Assembly (NCBI GenBank): GCA_020635115.1
Contig: JACKAK010000009.1
Span: 124,001 to 188,000 of the forward strand
Origin: Halobacteriovoraceae bacterium
Lineage (GTDB): Bacteria; Bdellovibrionota; Bacteriovoracia; Bacteriovoracales; Bacteriovoracaceae
Direction of reading: 5' to 3'
Length of the DNA: 64,000 bases
Below, piece after piece: positions 1 to 9,390 of the stretch. The position numbers and the translations under genes were made by a program. Positions within the stretch are counted from its first letter, which is position 1. Each line of letters opens with the position of its first letter. Below the pieces are notes generated by a model, which made no database searches, was not told where the DNA came from, and was given only the letters and a program-made list of their open reading frames with translations.

Positions 1-1014
1 TCAGTCAACTCGAAACCTAAACAATATTTAAAACTAATTGGAGAAAAGTCTCTCCTTGAACAAACACTTGAGCGCTTTGAAGGATTGGTTGAAGTTGATA
101 AACGTTTTATCATAACAGTAGAGCAACAGATTAAACTCGTTTTAGAAAATTCAGGACAAATATTTAATTCTCAAAATTTAATAATTGAACCGAGTGGCAG
201 AAATACTGCCCCCTGTATACTTTTAGGGATTGCTCAATTACTTACAAGTGGTGCTCAGGACAATGACATCGTTGCCATTGTCCCTGCTGATCATGTTATT
301 TTGAACAAAAAAGGATTTCAAGAAACACTAAAATTGGCAATTGATCATGCAAATATAAACAGTGAAATTGTGACCATAGGAATTAGGCCAAACTTTCCAC
401 ATACGGGTTATGGCTACATTAAAAAAGATTCTCATGACAAAAATAAAGTCGCTAAAGTTGAAAAATTCGTTGAAAAACCAAATCTTGAGACGGCCAAAGA
501 ATATGTTTCTTCTGGAGAGTATTATTGGAATGCTGGTATGTTTGTGTCAAAACTAGGGACTTTACTTGCTGAATTTGAACGTCATGCTCCAGAAATTTTT
601 CGCTATTTTACTGATCTAAAGAATGCATTAAAAACTAAAAGTCATCTCGCAGAAATCTACAATAAAATTCCAAAAGACTCAATTGACTATGCCATCATGG
701 AAAAGTCTCAACAAGTTTCAATAATAGAAGCAGATTTTGATTGGAATGATCTTGGATCTTGGGATGCACTTGAATCAGTGATTGAAAAGACTGGTGGTAA
801 CATTAATGCCAGCTCAAAAGATGTAATTGCGCTCAATTCTCAGGGAAATATTATCTATGCACCTGGAAAATTAGTTTCACTGGTTGATATCAATAACTTG
901 ATCATTGTCTCAAATGAAAAAAACGTACTTGTCTTACCAAAAGATAAATCTCAAAGAGTGAAAGAAGTCGTGGAAATTTTAAAAGGCAATCAGTGCTTTA
1001 AAGATTTCTTATAA
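1..1014 (+). CDS. manC: Mannose-1-phosphate guanylyltransferase, 5' end outside window
   Basis: Makes GDP-mannose from mannose 1-phosphate and GTP for surface polysaccharides. The frame is open from base 1, and the first readable residues include PKQYL from the N-terminal nucleotide-binding signature, so only a short N-terminal piece is missing. Family motifs follow: EKP near base 472, WNAGMF near 528 and DWNDLGSW near 738, then a beta-rich C-terminal stretch. The protein ends after about 338 visible residues. It is therefore the single-domain form, without the phosphomannose isomerase domain of the ~470-residue ManC/AlgA enzymes. Its 3' end overlaps convergent purB by 17 bases. The phosphohexomutase at 39875-41635 could supply the substrate, which is an inference. 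Confidence 0.9.
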   Translation, partial: SVNSKPKQYLKLIGEKSLLEQTLERFEGLVEVDKRFIITVEQQIKLVLENSGQIFNSQNLIIEPSGRNTAPCILLGIAQLLTSGAQDNDIVAIVPADHVILNKKGFQETLKLAIDHANINSEIVTIGIRPNFPHTGYGYIKKDSHDKNKVAKVEKFVEKPNLETAKEYVSSGEYYWNAGMFVSKLGTLLAEFERHAPEIFRYFTDLKNALKTKSHLAEIYNKIPKDSIDYAIMEKSQQVSIIEADFDWNDLGSWDALESVIEKTGGNINASSKDVIALNSQGNIIYAPGKLVSLVDINNLIIVSNEKNVLVLPKDKSQRVKEVVEILKGNQCFKDFL

Positions 1015-2317
1015 AATTATCTGAGCGCTTAAAAACATCATCAATATTTTTCAAATATATATTTTTTATTTCAGAAAAATCTGGTCTAGGTAGGTTGATT
1101 TTTATTCCACAATCAGACATAAGCTGAATTAAAGTATCATAAAAAACATCTCTAGAATTTTGTTCATGTCCCTTGAATGCAGCTTGTTGAGTAAGTTCGT
1201 ATAGTTTTTCTCTGGTTAAATCAGACTGTAAAATCAATTGATGTAAGTAAAAACTTGATAGATATGTAAAATTATTTTCTACTTTTTTTTCTATGAATTC
1301 TTTATGGATAACAAGATTGTTAATTGTATTTGTCATGCGTTTAAGTGCATATGAAATTAATCCAAAATTATCAGGTAAAATCATCCTTTCAGCAGATGAA
1401 TGTGAAATATCTCTTTCGTGCCAAAGTAAGGTGTTTTCATGGGCAACAATAAGATGTGATCTGAGTACTCGTGCCAGTCCTGAAAGGTTTTCTCCAGAAA
1501 TTGGATTTTTCTTATGGGGCATAGTTGAAGAACCTTTCTGTCCTTTTGCAAAACCTTCATGAAGTTCAGCGATATCAGAGTGATGGAGATGTCTGATTTC
1601 AAGGGCGGTTCTCTCTATGGCGTCAGCGATGAGTGAGTTTATGTTTATGAGTTTTGCAATCCGGTCTCTTGGAATGACTTGAGTAGAGACTTCTTCAACT
1701 TTTAGTCCCAACTCACAGGCAACGTCGGCCTCGATATCAGTGGATAGAATTGTGTAATTTCCTACCGCTCCTGAAATTTGACAAGTCAGTTCATTATTTT
1801 CAAATTCACAAAGATCCTTGTAACGTCTGGCCAATTCAAGTGCAAATCCAAGCCATTTTTGTCCAAAACTCATAGGCTCTGCATTCATTCCATGAGATCT
1901 TCCCATACACAGAGTGTTTTTATGTTCAATTGCAAGTTTTTGTAATGAGATGATGAGATTATTAAGCAGGGGTTTGTAAAAAGCAATTGAGTCTTTCAAT
2001 TGTAAAGTTAAGGCCGTATCAATGATATCAGAGGAGGTGACTCCAAAATGAAAATATTTACTTACTTTCGGGTCAAGGTTTTCTGTAATTGAGGTGCAAA
2101 AAGCTATAACATCATGTCGCGTTATTTGTTCTATTTCATCAATTCGACTTGGGTTTATGATGCACTTCTCTTTTATTGTTTTATAAGTGTTTTGAGGTAT
2201 TATGCCTCTTTTTTCGAGGGAATTTAATACTGCAAGCTCAACTTCAACATATTTTTCAAATTTATGTTTATCTGCCCAGATTTGGGCGATTTCAGGTATT
2301 TCATATCTAGGGATCAT
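998..2317 (-). CDS. purB: Adenylosuccinate lyase
   Basis: Catalyses two fumarate-releasing steps of purine synthesis: SAICAR to AICAR and adenylosuccinate to AMP. At 439 residues it has normal length for the short PurB class. Visible motifs are TRHDV (67-71), TSSD (94-97), GRSHGMNAEP (139-148, carrying a conserved histidine) and the fumarase/aspartase superfamily signature GSSTMPHKKNP (262-272), whose serine loop carries the catalytic base. The ATG at 2317 gives the natural N-terminus MIPRYEIPEI. The gene lies 10 bases after the TolC-like gene on the same strand and may be cotranscribed with it. The 3' end overlaps manC. Confidence 0.95.
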   Translation of the reverse strand: MIPRYEIPEIAQIWADKHKFEKYVEVELAVLNSLEKRGIIPQNTYKTIKEKCIINPSRIDEIEQITRHDVIAFCTSITENLDPKVSKYFHFGVTSSDIIDTALTLQLKDSIAFYKPLLNNLIISLQKLAIEHKNTLCMGRSHGMNAEPMSFGQKWLGFALELARRYKDLCEFENNELTCQISGAVGNYTILSTDIEADVACELGLKVEEVSTQVIPRDRIAKLININSLIADAIERTALEIRHLHHSDIAELHEGFAKGQKGSSTMPHKKNPISGENLSGLARVLRSHLIVAHENTLLWHERDISHSSAERMILPDNFGLISYALKRMTNTINNLVIHKEFIEKKVENNFTYLSSFYLHQLILQSDLTREKLYELTQQAAFKGHEQNSRDVFYDTLIQLMSDCGIKINLPRPDFSEIKNIYLKNIDDVFKRSDNFIRNL

Positions 2318-2327
2318 GAGTCCTCAC

Positions 2328-3845
2328 TTATTTGTTAAGATCTAAACCCTTTTTGGATTTTGCCATATTTTCGAAATTCTCTCCTGGAAAATCCTCTATC
2401 CCTATTGTTTTGGCAAGCATTATTTTATATTTGAAATGTTCAAATTTAGTCTCATCATATTCAATAAGAGATTCAATATAGAAGTCCAAAGCTTCTCTAT
2501 AATCTTGAAATGAAACTTTTCCATCATTAAATTCATCAATAAGTTGATTAAAACTTTTTTCATCATTTGCAATTTGTGCTTCTAGAATTAAAACTCTGTT
2601 TTGAAGATTGATAATGGTTTTATAAATCTGACGTAATAAGGTTTTCGCACGATGATTAGCATATTCTAATTTATGTTTTGCTAATTTTTTATCAATGAGT
2701 GCTTTTTCTGTAAGATTCTTATTTAAAAGTCCATTTTCGCCAAAGAGTGTCCATTGTGAATCTAAAGTAGCGACGATATCAATATCATTAATTAAACTAG
2801 ATGTTCCCGATGTGGAACTATCTGATGTTGCATACCTGGAATCAACACTTCCAACATTATAGCTGTGCTTGAAAGCACCAAGAGATACAGTAAACTTGGG
2901 GAGAGGGAGATTTTCTTTTAAAGCAAGTTCATGGCCTTTACTTGCAACTTTTAGATCCTTTGTGGCCTCAAGGATTTCAGGATTATTATTTTTAGCTAGT
3001 TCTAAAACTTCAGAAAGTGCGAGCCTAATTTTAGTAAACTCTAGCTCATCAATAACGATATAACTTGGATTGTTTTCATCTTTCAATAATATGGCCATAC
3101 TTTCATCGGCCTGAATGCGAGCTATTTTCGCTTCATAATAAGAACGTTGTGCTTTTAGATACTCTGTCCGTGATTGATAAAAATAGCGTCGATTAATTTT
3201 TCGAGCAGTGACTTTTTCCTTCATCAATCGATACATATACGTTGCATGTCTCAATTTTTGTTTGTAATGATCCTCAGTTCGTTTTATTTTATCGAGTTCA
3301 AAATATCTTATAAATAAGTCATGTTTTAGAGATCTTCTTTCTTCATTGTATTCTTTTTTATCACGTAAGAATTCTAATTGAGACATTTGATAATTCAAAT
3401 AATCTTTTCCCCAATTAAAAACAGTATAATCACTTATTGCAAGACCAAAAGAGCCACTAGGTATAGACGAGCGATCATCCGTTTCTCCTCCACCAGGTTT
3501 AAGTGTTCCAACACTATGAGTACTTGTGTTAAAGGTGAGACTTATCTTTGGATACCAGTAATTGAGATACGTATCTCTCCAATTTAAATCGAGCTTACGT
3601 TCTTGCCAGTCACGAATTTTTTGGTCGTAACTCTCTCTTAATCCTTCTTCCAAAACATCTTTGAGTCTAATTGTTTTAGAATAGGGATTAAAGGTCTGTG
3701 AGGAGGTTTGTTGAATAAATTGTCCACTATCAGATTTCATTTCAATTTCTTTTCGAGATAATGTTTTATCGATATCGGTATCTTGCGCCAAAATATTTGA
3801 AGAAAGCAGCAAGTAAAGAATTGAAAATAAAGACAAACAAATCAT
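2328..3845 (-). CDS. TolC-family outer-membrane efflux channel protein
   Basis: Probable outer-membrane channel of a tripartite export system. From the ATG at 3845 the protein begins MICLSLFSILYLLLSS, a clear signal peptide ending near AQD. A TTG 30 bases upstream would add ten polar residues and looks less likely. The mature part of about 480 residues is mostly amphipathic helix with two TolC-type halves. Near position 300 is a conserved-looking stretch, NNPEILEATKDLKVA, followed by LPLPKFTVSLG. No inner-membrane pump or adaptor gene lies beside it, so the exported substrate cannot be guessed. The gene follows the small exported protein at 3895-4275 by 49 bases. Confidence 0.75.
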   Translation of the reverse strand: MICLSLFSILYLLLSSNILAQDTDIDKTLSRKEIEMKSDSGQFIQQTSSQTFNPYSKTIRLKDVLEEGLRESYDQKIRDWQERKLDLNWRDTYLNYWYPKISLTFNTSTHSVGTLKPGGGETDDRSSIPSGSFGLAISDYTVFNWGKDYLNYQMSQLEFLRDKKEYNEERRSLKHDLFIRYFELDKIKRTEDHYKQKLRHATYMYRLMKEKVTARKINRRYFYQSRTEYLKAQRSYYEAKIARIQADESMAILLKDENNPSYIVIDELEFTKIRLALSEVLELAKNNNPEILEATKDLKVASKGHELALKENLPLPKFTVSLGAFKHSYNVGSVDSRYATSDSSTSGTSSLINDIDIVATLDSQWTLFGENGLLNKNLTEKALIDKKLAKHKLEYANHRAKTLLRQIYKTIINLQNRVLILEAQIANDEKSFNQLIDEFNDGKVSFQDYREALDFYIESLIEYDETKFEHFKYKIMLAKTIGIEDFPGENFENMAKSKKGLDLNK

Positions 3846-3894
3846 ATCGTCTATTTTCAAAGAAAGAAGTGCCAATAGTCAAATAATAATAAAC

Positions 3895-4275
3895 TTATTT
3901 AATAAGTTCTTTTTTTGGTTCTAGTGTAATACCTGGACAACCTTTGCGAATGATTTTCTCTTCGAGATTCGCTATTTTAATTTGCATGAGCGAGGCCTCT
4001 CGAATCACTGCGTCACGATTGATTTTGAGTTTTGTAATAACAGATTTTCTATTTGGGGGTGCTTTTTTTATTAGGTTTTCGGCCCTCAGCCTTAACGCGA
4101 GCAGTCTTTGTTTGAATGTTAAACGATCATTTCTTTGTTTTAAAAGTTCTCTACAATTTGCACTAATACTAGGATCTGAAATTTTGTTTTGTCTCAGTAA
4201 ATCAGCATTTTCCTGACAATAAACATTATTTAAAAATAAAATGACTAATAATCCTATAATTTTTAATAGTTTCAT
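3895..4275 (-). CDS. Small exported coiled-coil protein, function unknown
   Basis: A 126-residue protein not recognised as any named family. Residues 1-20 form a signal peptide (MKLLKIIGLLVILFLNN). A cysteine lies at the expected cleavage region (VYCQE), but the lipobox is poor, so lipidation is doubtful. The rest is charged and helical, with heptad-like spacing over about residues 50-105 (coiled coil), and two more cysteines (SANCREL and RKGCPG). It comes first in a minus-strand group with the TolC-like channel and purB. A periplasmic accessory of the channel is possible, but only position supports it. Confidence 0.6.
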   Translation of the reverse strand: MKLLKIIGLLVILFLNNVYCQENADLLRQNKISDPSISANCRELLKQRNDRLTFKQRLLALRLRAENLIKKAPPNRKSVITKLKINRDAVIREASLMQIKIANLEEKIIRKGCPGITLEPKKELIK

Positions 4276-4390
4276 TTCAACAAAAACCCTAGAAAAAAGG
4301 CCATCACCTTCAAATAGTTTAACATAGATATTAAATTATAAGGCAAAAAGTGATAGGCTGGTGCTTTAAATTGAACGGAGAGGTCTGTTA

Positions 4391-5158
4391 ATGTCCAATG
4401 ATTTATCGAATCAGGACGTACTCATTTTAATTCCTGCTAGATACGCTTCAACGCGATTTCCAGGTAAGCCACTCTGTAAAATTTTAGGAAAAAGTATGAT
4501 CCAGAGAGTTTATGAAAATTGCATAAACTCAGAGATATCAACATATGTAGTTACTGATAATGATGAAATCGAACTACATGTAAAAGACTTTGGTGGTCAA
4601 GTTATAAGAGTTGATGATGATGTACCTTCTGGTACTCAAAGAATTAAACTTGCTCTAGACCGTTTTCTAAAAGATAAAAACTATAAATTTATTATCAATG
4701 TTCAAGGGGATGAGCCACTTTTAGAAGGAAAAGATCTAAGAAATCTTATTCAGTTTCATAGAAATTCCAATTTCGCAGTTACTACTTTTGTGAGCGAGAG
4801 ACCCTATAAAAATACCAAGAATGAATTTCAAGATTGGAATAGAGTTAAGGCCGTATTAGGTGAAAACGGACGATGTGTATATTTTTCCCGTTCTCCTGTA
4901 CCTTATGATCGATATAACAAAAGAAGTAAGTGGTACTTACATATCGGAGTTTATTGCTACACTATGGAATCACTGAATAGATTTCTAGATTATAAAACAA
5001 CTGAACTGGAAGAAATGGAGTGCTTGGAGCAATTGAGATTGATGTCCCACGGACTAACATATGGGGCCCAAATACTATCTCATGAATTAATTGGGGTAGA
5101 CAAACCTGATGATATTCAAAAAGTTGAAAAAAGATTGAGGGAGTTAGGCCATGAGTAA
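4391..5158 (+). CDS. kdsB: 3-deoxy-manno-octulosonate cytidylyltransferase
   Basis: Activates Kdo with CTP to form CMP-Kdo, the donor for the LPS inner core. The 255-residue length is typical. Visible motifs are PARYASTRFPGKPL (15-28, nucleotide-binding loop), VQGDEPLL (104-111, metal and CTP binding) and YFSRSPVPYDR (around 163). The start ATG at 4391 is preceded by a strong GGAGAGG ribosome site. It is the first gene of kdsB-pyrG-kdsA-kdsC and overlaps pyrG by 8 bases, which suggests translational coupling. Confidence 0.95.
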   Translation: MSNDLSNQDVLILIPARYASTRFPGKPLCKILGKSMIQRVYENCINSEISTYVVTDNDEIELHVKDFGGQVIRVDDDVPSGTQRIKLALDRFLKDKNYKFIINVQGDEPLLEGKDLRNLIQFHRNSNFAVTTFVSERPYKNTKNEFQDWNRVKAVLGENGRCVYFSRSPVPYDRYNKRSKWYLHIGVYCYTMESLNRFLDYKTTELEEMECLEQLRLMSHGLTYGAQILSHELIGVDKPDDIQKVEKRLRELGHE

Positions 5159-6761
5159 GGGGCAAAAAAAGTTTATCTTCATTACCGGAGGAGTTTCAAG
5201 CTCATTGGGCAAAGGACTCGCATCGGCCAGTATGGCCGCGCTTTTAGAAAGACGTGGAATTAAAATTGATATGCTTAAAATGGATCCCTATATTAATGTT
5301 GACCCTGGAACGATGAGTCCTACTCAACATGGAGAAGTTTTTGTAACAGATGATGGAGCAGAAACAGATTTAGATCTGGGGCATTATGAAAGATTTACCC
5401 AACTCACTCTTACCAAGAAAAGTAATTTCACTACAGGACAGGTCTATCTCCAGGTGATTGAAAATGAGCGTGAGGGGAAGTATCTAGGAAAAACCGTACA
5501 AGTCGTTCCCCATATCACTGACGAAATAAAAAGAAGAATTCACCTTGCCGCTGAAGATTGCGATTTACTTCTTGCTGAAATTGGTGGAACTGTCGGAGAT
5601 ATTGAGTCACTTCCTTTTATGGAATCTATTCGTCAGTTTGCCCAAGACGTAGGCCCTGATAATGTTTGTTTTGTCCACCTTGTATTAGTTCCCTATTTAG
5701 ATGCGGCCGGTGAATTAAAATCTAAACCTGCTCAACATTCTGTTAAAGAATTAAGATCGATTGGACTTTTTCCCAATGTCATAATCTGTAGAAGTGATCG
5801 GGAAATTGACTCAGAAATTATTAATAAAATTTCTTTATTTTGTAATGTTCCTAAAGAAAATGTTTTCCAATCAATAGACCTTAACAGCATTTATAAAGTC
5901 CCTCTTTCATTTCATAAACAAGGGGTTGATGAAAAAATTTCTGAAATTCTGGGCATATGGTCTGGAAGACCTCAGATCGAAGATCTTAAAGAGGTAATTT
6001 ACAATATCGACAATCCTACTCAAACAGTAAAAATAGGAATTGTCGGAAAGTACACCGACCTAATTGAGTCTTATAAATCTTTAGATGAGGCCTTAAAACA
6101 TGGGGCCATTATTAATCAAGTTAAGTTAGATATGACTTATATCGACTCTGAAGAGTTAGAAAAAGGTAAAAATGAAGATGTCTTAAAGGCAGTTGATGCT
6201 ATTCTTGTTCCCGGTGGTTTTGGACAAAGAGGAACAGAAGGTAAAATTAAGGCCATTCAGTATGCCCGTGAAAGTCAAGTTCCATACTTTGGAATATGTC
6301 TCGGAATGCAACTGGCCATGATTGAATTCGCAAGAAATAAAGCAAATATTTCTAAGGCCACATCTCAAGAGTTTGGTGAGAAAGGTGATCTAATCGTCCA
6401 TTATATGGAAGGCCAGTCTGAGGATATCGCCAAAGGTGGATCGATGAGATTAGGGGCCTACGATTGTGACCTAGAAAAAACAACGTTAGCGCATAAAATA
6501 TATGGAATCACTCATATATCAGAAAGACATAGACATCGTTTAGAAGTTAATAATGAATATATTGATCAAATTGAAAAGTCCGGAATGAAAGTTTCTGGCA
6601 GAAATAAAAAACTCAATCTGGTCGAAGTCATAGAGCTTCCTGGGCATCCTTTCTTTATTGGTTGCCAATATCATCCAGAATTTAAATCTAGACCATTTTC
6701 TCCCCATCCCATTTTTAAAGAATTTATAAGAGCTGCGATAGAGTATAATAAGAGTAAATAA
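5151..6761 (+). CDS. pyrG: CTP synthase
   Basis: Converts UTP to CTP with ammonia from glutamine. The 536-residue protein has both domains. The N-terminal synthetase begins FITGGVSSSLGKGLASAS (P-loop, residues 9-26) and contains MKMDPYINVDPGTM. The C-terminal class I glutamine amidotransferase has the nucleophile cysteine in GICLGMQL and the partner histidine and glutamate in YHPEF near the end. Its start overlaps the end of kdsB, and kdsA follows after 15 bases. Its place inside a Kdo operon fits a need for CTP in the KdsB reaction. Confidence 0.97.
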   Translation: MSKGQKKFIFITGGVSSSLGKGLASASMAALLERRGIKIDMLKMDPYINVDPGTMSPTQHGEVFVTDDGAETDLDLGHYERFTQLTLTKKSNFTTGQVYLQVIENEREGKYLGKTVQVVPHITDEIKRRIHLAAEDCDLLLAEIGGTVGDIESLPFMESIRQFAQDVGPDNVCFVHLVLVPYLDAAGELKSKPAQHSVKELRSIGLFPNVIICRSDREIDSEIINKISLFCNVPKENVFQSIDLNSIYKVPLSFHKQGVDEKISEILGIWSGRPQIEDLKEVIYNIDNPTQTVKIGIVGKYTDLIESYKSLDEALKHGAIINQVKLDMTYIDSEELEKGKNEDVLKAVDAILVPGGFGQRGTEGKIKAIQYARESQVPYFGICLGMQLAMIEFARNKANISKATSQEFGEKGDLIVHYMEGQSEDIAKGGSMRLGAYDCDLEKTTLAHKIYGITHISERHRHRLEVNNEYIDQIEKSGMKVSGRNKKLNLVEVIELPGHPFFIGCQYHPEFKSRPFSPHPIFKEFIRAAIEYNKSK

Positions 6762-6776
6762 TCTTATGGAGTTGAG

Positions 6777-7574
6777 ATGAAAGATAAACTTGAATTTTTT
6801 TCTGGCCCGTGTGTTCTAGAGAGTGAGTTGATAGTTGATACCATCGCTTCAAAACTTAAAGAAGATTTAGACGAATTCAAGGATGAGATTGTTTTTACCT
6901 TTAAAGGGAGTTTTGATAAGGCCAACAGAACATCAGTTAATTCATACAGAGGTCCAGGAATTGAAAAAGGTCTAAAGCTTTTAGAGAATGTTAAAAGTAA
7001 ATACGGCCTTCCCACAATTACAGATTTTCATTTACCTTCACAGGCCGAAGAAATTGCTTCAGTTGTGGATGTTCTTCAAGTTCCTGCCTTTTTATGTCGA
7101 CAGACAGATATGATTATTGCTGGAGCTCAGGCCGCAAAAAAGTATGGACGACGTTTAAAAATAAAAAAGGGCCAGTTCCTCTCTCCTGAAGAAACAGAAA
7201 ATATCGTAACTAAAGCAAACAGCTTTTTGGATAAAGATAAAATATTATTAACAGAACGAGGAACATCCTTTGGGTATAATAACCTTGTGGTAGATATGGC
7301 CTCTTTTCAAATCATGAAGTCTTTTGGTGTTAAGACGATTCATGATGCGACTCATTGTGTACAAAGACCAGGTTGTCTGGGCCAAGCAACAGGCGGAAAG
7401 AGAGAGCAAATTTTTGTTTTAGCAAAAGCTGCTATTGCTGCTGGAGCAGATGGGATTTTTATGGAGACTCATCCTAGGCCTGATGAAGCTTTATCAGATG
7501 CGAGTACATCTTTGCCTTTAGATAGTGTGAAGGGGATGATATCCACATTGCTTAAAATTTATAAGATTGTATAG
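6777..7574 (+). CDS. kdsA: 3-deoxy-8-phosphooctulonate synthase (Kdo-8-phosphate synthase)
   Basis: Condenses phosphoenolpyruvate with arabinose 5-phosphate to give Kdo 8-phosphate. The 265-residue length is normal. Motifs include FFSGPCVLESE (7-17), TFKGSFDKANRTS, TDFHLPSQ, QVPAFLCRQTD and LLTERGTSFGYNN. The first motif has cysteine (GPC) where metal-independent enzymes such as that of E. coli have asparagine. From family knowledge this points to the metal-dependent class, as in Aquifex. It sits between pyrG and kdsC in the Kdo operon with gaps of 15 bases on both sides. Confidence 0.95.
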   Translation: MKDKLEFFSGPCVLESELIVDTIASKLKEDLDEFKDEIVFTFKGSFDKANRTSVNSYRGPGIEKGLKLLENVKSKYGLPTITDFHLPSQAEEIASVVDVLQVPAFLCRQTDMIIAGAQAAKKYGRRLKIKKGQFLSPEETENIVTKANSFLDKDKILLTERGTSFGYNNLVVDMASFQIMKSFGVKTIHDATHCVQRPGCLGQATGGKREQIFVLAKAAIAAGADGIFMETHPRPDEALSDASTSLPLDSVKGMISTLLKIYKIV

Positions 7575-7589
7575 TTCAAAGGATGGAAA

Positions 7590-8123
7590 ATGCAGTTAGA
7601 TGATTTGAAACAAATTGCCAAGAGATTCGAAGACAAACTTTCAAAAATTAAAGTGGCAGCATTTGACGTAGATGGTGTTTTGACAAATGGTCAACTCATT
7701 TGGATGGGACAAGAAATAGGTTGGAACCGAATTTTTCATACCAGTGACGGGTATGGACTTAAACTCCTTATGAAAAATGGAATTAAGACAGGGGTGATTT
7801 CTGGCGGGCATAGTCATGGACTTAGCGAAAGGATTCAAGGACTAAATTTAGATTTTTCCTATCTTGGAAATGAAGACAAAATCGAGGCCTTTGAAGATCT
7901 CCTCACTCAAGGTTTCAAGGAAGATGAAATTCTTTATATGGGTGATGAATTTTTTGATATTCCACTTTTAAAAAGAGTCGGTTTTTCTGTCTCTGTACCG
8001 CATGCAAGCTTAGAAATTAGAGATACTGTTGATTTTGTGACCAGAAGAGAGGGGGGACATGGAGCAGTACGAGAAGTGATCGACATATTGAGATATGCCA
8101 AGCACTTCCCCAATCCTTTTTAA
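7590..8123 (+). CDS. kdsC: Kdo-8-phosphate phosphatase (HAD family)
   Basis: Removes phosphate from Kdo 8-phosphate to release Kdo, the substrate of KdsB. The protein has 177 residues. HAD motif I is FDVDGVLTNG (25-34, nucleophile D26 and acid/base D28). Motif II is TGVISGG near residue 70, and motif IV is YMGDEFFDIPLL near 112. The small capless C0 HAD fold agrees with the length. It is the last gene of the kds operon, and its stop codon shares a TTAA with the stop of the convergent haem-protein gene (4-base overlap). Confidence 0.92.
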   Translation: MQLDDLKQIAKRFEDKLSKIKVAAFDVDGVLTNGQLIWMGQEIGWNRIFHTSDGYGLKLLMKNGIKTGVISGGHSHGLSERIQGLNLDFSYLGNEDKIEAFEDLLTQGFKEDEILYMGDEFFDIPLLKRVGFSVSVPHASLEIRDTVDFVTRREGGHGAVREVIDILRYAKHFPNPF

Positions 8124-9292
8124 TTCTTTATCAGTTTTTCTAATTTAGAAATCTCATTTTTGATATCTTCAGGGATGTTTGTTCCACCTGAACCACTAAA
8201 TCCTATTGTCATCATTTCCTTATATTCTTGAAAACAATTTCTAGCTGCTGCCGACTTTGGATAGTCTGTCACACAAGTTTTGAGATAAATTTCACCTAGA
8301 GAATACAAGTAGTTATTATTGAGTTGATTTTCAGCAAGCGCTAACCAATAGAGAATTTCAGGTGTAAGTTTACTTTTTGGATTTCTATAAAGAAATCTTG
8401 ATAACAGACCACTTGAAATCAGTAGTCCCATATCAAAAGAACCGTCATTGATCGAATCTGATGTCATGGTTGCGGGTTTTAAATAATTTCGAATAAAACT
8501 CATCACATCTTCTTTGGTCTGTAATTCTTTTTTGGGGGATTTCCATTTATTCAATTGATCTTCCCAACTTTTCAAATCGGCCATTAAGAACTTAGGGAGT
8601 TGATTCTGATTTTCTAATCTCTTTAAAATGTTCTTGGCCTTCTGAACACTATTTTCGACTTTCAAAGCGATCATAAGTTGTCTTGAAACAGCTCGTCTTA
8701 GTTTTGAGTCATTGAACCCAACTCTTTTTTGAACTTCTGTGTAGGCCTTGAGTAAGTTGTTAAGTTTGAGAATTTCTTCTTCCTCGGCCTTTTTAAATTG
8801 CTCTTGAGCTTGATCATAGGATCTTGTAAGGAATAAAAATTCAGCATACTCAAGGGTATTGTCAAAATCCTCTATTTTAAGTGATTTTAGTGGATGCATA
8901 AAGGAGGATGCTTTACCTGTAGGTAATTGCGTGTGACAGGACATACAGATACCAAGTGTTGCATTGGCCCGAATTCTTGCAAAGTGCTTATGGCCTTCCT
9001 TAAAAGATTCATAGGTATCTTTAATATGATCCTTCATCACATTCAAACTTGGAGAAAATGCACTAGTTTTGAAAAACATATTATGGTCTGCTTGTTCAAA
9101 TGATTCATGCAAACCTTTTAAATTGGACAGGATATCGTCGTTAAATTTTGGGTCTGTAAATTTTAATTCTTGTCCTGAATATTTCATGAGTGCTGCAAAA
9201 TGAGTGAAAATTTTATTCATCGTAACTTTTGTACTCTGTGAAAATAAAATAGACGTTAGAGAAATTGAAAATAAGAAAAATGCCAGTTTCAT
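8120..9292 (-). CDS. Exported CXXCH haem-motif protein, cytochrome c'-like domain plus helical C-terminal region
   Basis: A 390-residue exported protein with signal peptide at residues 1-19 (MKLAFFLFSISLTSILFSQ). Residues 20-125 are helical and end in a single haem c attachment motif, CMSCH (116-120). One motif at the end of a roughly 100-residue helical domain resembles cytochrome c' or c556, where the haem site lies near the C-terminus of a four-helix bundle. Residues 140-390 look like helical repeats, with many paired helices around LEYAEFLFLTRSYDQAQEQFKKA (TPR-like). No cytochrome maturation genes are in the window, though a DsbD/ScsB-type reductase is nearby. Haem binding is inferred from the motif; the role is unknown. 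Confidence 0.6.
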   Translation of the reverse strand: MKLAFFLFSISLTSILFSQSTKVTMNKIFTHFAALMKYSGQELKFTDPKFNDDILSNLKGLHESFEQADHNMFFKTSAFSPSLNVMKDHIKDTYESFKEGHKHFARIRANATLGICMSCHTQLPTGKASSFMHPLKSLKIEDFDNTLEYAEFLFLTRSYDQAQEQFKKAEEEEILKLNNLLKAYTEVQKRVGFNDSKLRRAVSRQLMIALKVENSVQKAKNILKRLENQNQLPKFLMADLKSWEDQLNKWKSPKKELQTKEDVMSFIRNYLKPATMTSDSINDGSFDMGLLISSGLLSRFLYRNPKSKLTPEILYWLALAENQLNNNYLYSLGEIYLKTCVTDYPKSAAARNCFQEYKEMMTIGFSGSGGTNIPEDIKNEISKLEKLIKN

Positions 9293-9390
9293 ATTAATCC
9301 TTCTTAATGAACTGAATAGGTGGATTAATAATACTTAATTAAATATACAATTGAAACTGCTCTGAAGTATCTTTTTAAGACACGGTGCGC

